From assembly GCA_030600135.1 (NCBI GenBank), contig JAUVMS010000216.1:1-6154 (forward strand): a stretch of DNA of 6,154 nucleotides, given 5' to 3'. How positions within the stretch are numbered: the first letter of the stretch is position 1; the number at the start of each line of letters is the position of its first letter. The DNA comes from Hyphomicrobiales bacterium (GTDB lineage: Bacteria > Pseudomonadota > Alphaproteobacteria > Rhizobiales > JAUVMS01). Made by a program: the position numbers and the translations under genes. The notes under the pieces were generated by a model that made no database searches, was not told the DNA's origin, and saw nothing but the letters and a program-made list of their open reading frames with translations. Shown here piece after piece: positions 5,989-6,154 of the stretch.

Positions 5989-6154
5989 GACTACTCCAAC
6001 CACGCCTTGGAGAACCAACGGGCCCTGCCCCCAGTGCGTTCCCGGACGCTCATGGATCGAAGAAGTCCTATTCGGGTAGCCCGGCGGACCGAAGCACATC
6101 GGCTAATTGTGCCGGTCTCGCTGCATCTTTATATGGCTGCTTGGTGACGTAAGA

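Larger units (their letters stand above)
5708..6154. other. Non-coding upstream region of the formate dehydrogenase operon
   Basis: No convincing complete gene is seen here. Open frames exist on both strands, but none has recognisable motifs. Composition is more mixed and more A/T-rich in places than in the flanking genes. The proximal part (about 5760-5825) holds a hairpin and two TTGAC copies and is the best place for the operon promoter. The distal part (5919-5988) holds several short palindromes. At the right edge, an open minus-strand frame of 28 codons ends in TAG at 6068-6070. It could be the tail of a gene beyond the window, but nothing in it is recognisable. No tRNA, rRNA, CRISPR repeat or insertion-sequence end was seen. 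Confidence 0.6.

Noticed and set aside
4544..6079. Long plus-strand open frame (511 codons) antisense to the beta gene and running into the upstream region
   Set aside because: It mirrors a well-supported gene of high GC content, shows no recognisable motif, and its only non-overlapping part also lacks any family signature.
5708..6154. CRISPR array, tRNA gene or insertion-sequence end in the upstream region
   Set aside because: No regularly spaced direct repeats, no cloverleaf and no transposase fragment could be seen.

Overview
The window carries a compact minus-strand operon for a soluble, multi-subunit, NAD-linked formate dehydrogenase. It converges on the 3' end of a plus-strand folate-dependent one-carbon (C1) gene. 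The base composition and the protein types suggest an alphaproteobacterium, probably a Hyphomicrobiales-like or otherwise methylotrophy-capable lineage. The formate dehydrogenase has the architecture known from Methylobacterium/Methylorubrum FDH1: an alpha subunit without the extra His-Cys3 cluster site and a beta subunit that fuses NuoE-like and NuoF-like parts. The taxonomic statement is inference from protein type.

Layout from left to right. Positions 1-595 (+) hold the last 197 codons of a dimethylglycine/sarcosine dehydrogenase-type protein (C-terminal GcvT-like folate domain). A 37-bp convergent gap follows. Positions 633-3401 (-) encode the 922-aa catalytic alpha subunit (bis-MGD Mo/W cofactor plus Fe-S clusters). 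Positions 3444-4025 (-) encode a 193-aa exported protein of the Spy/CpxP-like (LTxxQ) type. Positions 4022-5704 (-) encode the 560-aa fused beta subunit (NADH/FMN plus Fe-S). Positions 5705-6154 contain no convincing complete gene. They hold the probable promoter/leader of the operon and a cluster of short palindromes.

Transcription of the operon runs right to left: beta, then Spy-like, then alpha. The beta stop codon overlaps the Spy-like start in an ATGA, with a strong Shine-Dalgarno sequence (GGGAGG) inside the end of the beta gene, so the exported protein is a built-in member of the unit. Formate is oxidised at the Mo/W site of alpha, electrons pass through the Fe-S clusters into beta, and NAD+ is reduced at FMN. 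The convergent demethylating enzyme yields folate-bound C1 units that can end up as formate, so the neighbourhood makes sense as C1 catabolism, although the two genes are not co-transcribed.

The most unusual point is the periplasmic Spy/CpxP-like gene embedded between the two subunit genes of a cytoplasmic enzyme. Its role there is unknown.
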